The notes beneath the pieces are model-generated. The model did not search any database and was not told where the DNA came from. It saw only the letters and a program-made list of their open reading frames with translations. The position numbers and the translations under genes were made by a program. From Thermoguttaceae bacterium (GTDB taxonomy: Bacteria > Planctomycetota > Planctomycetia > Pirellulales > Thermoguttaceae), in assembly GCA_017454585.1 (NCBI GenBank), contig JAFTCU010000151.1:1-7270 (forward strand): a stretch of 7,270 nucleotides of DNA. The letters are read 5' to 3'. Shown here piece by piece: positions 5,970 to 7,270 of this stretch (its first letter is position 1; every line of letters begins with the position of its first letter).

Positions 5970-7049
5970 TTACTCACCCTTCCTTTTCATCTTCGCGATT
6001 TTTCTCCCGGTCGAGCACAGCGGGATCGTTTCGAGTTCCTTTTCGCCGACCCAGCGAATCTCCCCGCCGCTGGGCGTTTCTTTTCGGGCGTTGGCCGAGC
6101 TGATCAACCGGCCGCGAAAGACGTGCAGCAGGATCCGGTATTTCGTCACGCTGTGGCGGATCCTGGCGGTCTCTTCCGTGATCTCGACCTCCAGGCCGGT
6201 GGTTTCGCGCGTGAATTTCTGAAGCTCGTCCTTCGGCGCGTCGCCAAGAATTTGGGTCCTGGGAAAATCCCAAAGGCCGGCCCACCATTCGCCTTGAACG
6301 TAACGCAGGAGGCAAACCTCCGACCGTTCGTTTTCAAGCAAAAGCGCCGCTTCCGTCCGCGCTTCGTAGGCCATTTTCGGGGCCGGGACCGGGATTTTCT
6401 CCGTGAGTCCCCGTCGGTACGCCTCGCACGCCCCACGAAGCGGGCAGGCGTCGCACTGCGGATCTTGCGGCGTGCAGACCAGATTTCCGAGGTCCATCAG
6501 GGCCGTATTGATCGCGCAGGGGCTTTCGCTGGACGTTTCGGCGGAAACGAACGACTCGGCCGTCGCCCAAAGGCGTTTTTGGGCCTTCGCGGCCGTGACG
6601 GGAAGCTCCAGAGCGATCAGCCGTGCATAAAGCCGCTGGGTATTCGCTTCCAGAATGGGGAGGCGCTGGTCGCAGGCAAACGAAAGGATCGCGCCGGCCG
6701 TGTACCGCCCGATCCCGGGAAGGGCGAGGACTTCCGCAAATGTTTCGGGAAATTCCGCCCCGGGCCGCCGCGCAATGATTTTGGCGGCGGCGTGAAGCTG
6801 ACGGGCGCGCCGGTAGTACCCCAACCCCTCCCACTGCCGCAGGACGGTTTCCTCCTCGGCTTCAGCCAGTGCGCGGACGTCCGGGAACGCGGAGAGGAAC
6901 CGCGAGTAGTACTCCAAAACGGTCTTGACCTGCGTCTGCTGGAGCATGATCTCGCTGACCCAGACTATGTACGGCGTCCGATCGATCCGCCACGGCAAAT
7001 CGTGACGGCCATTTTCGGCAAACCAGGCGAGCAACGGAGAAATGTTCAT
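5970..7049 (-). CDS. mutY: A/G-specific adenine DNA glycosylase MutY
   Basis: MutY removes adenine mispaired with 8-oxoguanine, preventing G:C to T:A transversions. The product has 359 residues, normal for the family. The catalytic domain shows LPWR (18-21), SEIMLQQTQV with the catalytic Glu at 33, WEGLGYYRRAR (73-83) and the helix-hairpin-helix LPGIGRYTAGAI (110-121). The Asn of the DGN-type motif is N136, and the [4Fe-4S] cysteines C192, C199, C202 and C208 have the exact C-x6-C-x2-C-x5-C spacing. A NUDIX-like 8-oxoG recognition domain follows (about 228-350, with GLWDFP). Two positions are unusual. The motif that reads LDGN in E. coli MutY is LEAN here (133-136), so the catalytic Asp is replaced by Glu134. 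The Phe-Ser-His loop of the C-terminal domain appears as V301-T302-K303. The ATG start fits the alignment and an in-frame TAA lies upstream, but no good ribosome binding site is present because heptamer repeats run almost to the start codon. It is monocistronic, convergent with mtaB. Confidence 0.95.
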   Translation of the reverse strand: MNISPLLAWFAENGRHDLPWRIDRTPYIVWVSEIMLQQTQVKTVLEYYSRFLSAFPDVRALAEAEEETVLRQWEGLGYYRRARQLHAAAKIIARRPGAEFPETFAEVLALPGIGRYTAGAILSFACDQRLPILEANTQRLYARLIALELPVTAAKAQKRLWATAESFVSAETSSESPCAINTALMDLGNLVCTPQDPQCDACPLRGACEAYRRGLTEKIPVPAPKMAYEARTEAALLLENERSEVCLLRYVQGEWWAGLWDFPRTQILGDAPKDELQKFTRETTGLEVEITEETARIRHSVTKYRILLHVFRGRLISSANARKETPSGGEIRWVGEKELETIPLCSTGRKIAKMKRKGE

Positions 7050-7052
7050 TCC

Positions 7053-7163
7053 AGTTAGGAGTTAGGAGTGAGGAGTTAGGAGTTTTATTTTTTTAATTCT
7101 TCGTCTCTTTTGGAAAAAAACTCAAAGTTTTCACTCCTAACTCCTAACTTCTAACTCCTAACT
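7053..7163. repeat. Inverted arrays of the heptamer AGTTAGG upstream of mutY
   Basis: Four tandem heptamers AGTTAGG (7053-7080, the third reading AGTGAGG) face four reverse-complement copies CCTAACT (7136-7163, the third reading TCTAACT). The arms 7053-7083 and 7133-7163 pair at 29 of 31 positions around a 49-base AT-rich spacer. The left array ends three bases before the mutY start codon, so it forms most of the immediate 5' leader of mutY. It resembles short tandemly repeated heptamer sequences known to be dispersed in some bacterial genomes. It has no coding potential. Confidence 0.85.
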
Positions 7164-7183
7164 TCAAATTGATTTTCCCCCCC

Positions 7184-7211
7184 TTGCAAAAATCTTTCAA
7201 TCGGGTAAAAT
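7184..7211 (+). promoter_or_regulatory. Promoter for the gene entering at 7263
   Basis: TTGCAA (7184-7189) and TAAAAT (7206-7211) are 16 bases apart, a good sigma-70-type pair. Seven C's directly precede the -35 (7177-7183), the same arrangement as at the mtaB promoter. The implied transcript would have a leader of about 45 bases ending in a strong ribosome binding site. Confidence 0.55.
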
Positions 7212-7251
7212 GAAGTCTGAAGTTTTTTCGTTTCTTTTCCTTTTGACTCAC

Positions 7252-7258
7252 GGAGGTG
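7252..7258 (+). promoter_or_regulatory. Strong ribosome binding site before a GTG start
   Basis: GGAGGTG is a near-perfect Shine-Dalgarno sequence. Its GGAGG core ends six bases before the GTG at 7263, which makes that GTG the likely start codon. Confidence 0.65.
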
Positions 7259-7262
7259 AACT

Positions 7263-7270
7263 GTGGCTTA
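7263..7270 (+). CDS. First codons of a gene cut off by the window end
   Basis: GTG GCT TA is all that is visible (Met-Ala and an incomplete third codon). It is called as a gene start only because a promoter-like pair at 7184-7211 and a strong ribosome binding site at 7252-7258 lead directly into it. Nothing can be said about the product. Confidence 0.5.

Noticed and set aside
5837..6103. 88-codon plus-strand frame overlapping the palindrome end and the mutY 3' end
   Set aside because: Its sequence is Ser/Arg-rich, made of the ATCCGC repeat and antisense mutY, and there is no ribosome binding site.
6123..7058. 311-codon open frame on the plus strand opposite mutY
   Set aside because: It is the complement of a GC-rich gene with clear MutY motifs. 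Its translation is Arg/Gly/Pro-rich without recognisable domains and it has no ribosome binding site.
7053..7163. CRISPR-like array
   Set aside because: The units are seven bases long with no unique spacers, and they are inverted, which fits a short tandem repeat and not CRISPR.

Overview
The window looks like ordinary chromosomal DNA from a bacterium, most likely a planctomycete (Planctomycetota, Pirellulales/Thermoguttaceae-like). That placement is an inference. It rests on the large membrane-anchored protein, whose C-terminal half resembles an uncharacterised planctomycete family I know from memory, and on the style of the short dispersed repeats. No species-level identification is possible from the sequence alone.

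Layout. Positions 1-876 (+) hold the C-terminal part of a clan GH-A glycoside hydrolase. The reading frame of its conserved core contains a TAG stop at 10-12, so the gene appears broken or recoded there. A strong bidirectional hairpin terminator (890-921) separates it from the convergent gene at 951-4118 (-), a 1055-residue protein with an N-terminal membrane segment, a long acidic low-complexity stretch and a conserved C-terminal half of unknown function. A 202-bp divergent intergenic region (4119-4320) leads into mtaB (4321-5613, +), the radical-SAM tRNA methylthiotransferase. Next comes a 356-bp non-coding stretch dominated by a roughly 200-bp imperfect palindrome (5648-5847) built from GGATT/ATCC repeats with a 9-10 bp period. 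Convergent to mtaB is mutY (5970-7049, -), the adenine DNA glycosylase of the oxidised-guanine repair pathway. Upstream of mutY is a second inverted repeat made of AGTTAGG heptamers (7053-7163). It is followed by a promoter and ribosome binding site for a further + strand gene whose GTG start lies at 7263.

The genes do not form an operon: every neighbouring pair is convergent or divergent. mtaB (tRNA modification) and mutY (DNA repair) are housekeeping genes with no obvious functional link to the glycosidase or the large membrane protein. I see no defence system, CRISPR array, integrase, transposase, tRNA or rRNA. The points most worth a second look are the in-frame TAG in the glycosidase, the MutY with Glu in place of the catalytic Asp and without the Phe-Ser-His recognition triad, the two unrelated palindromic repeats bracketing mutY, and a shared C7TT promoter architecture with a dyad in the mtaB promoter spacer.
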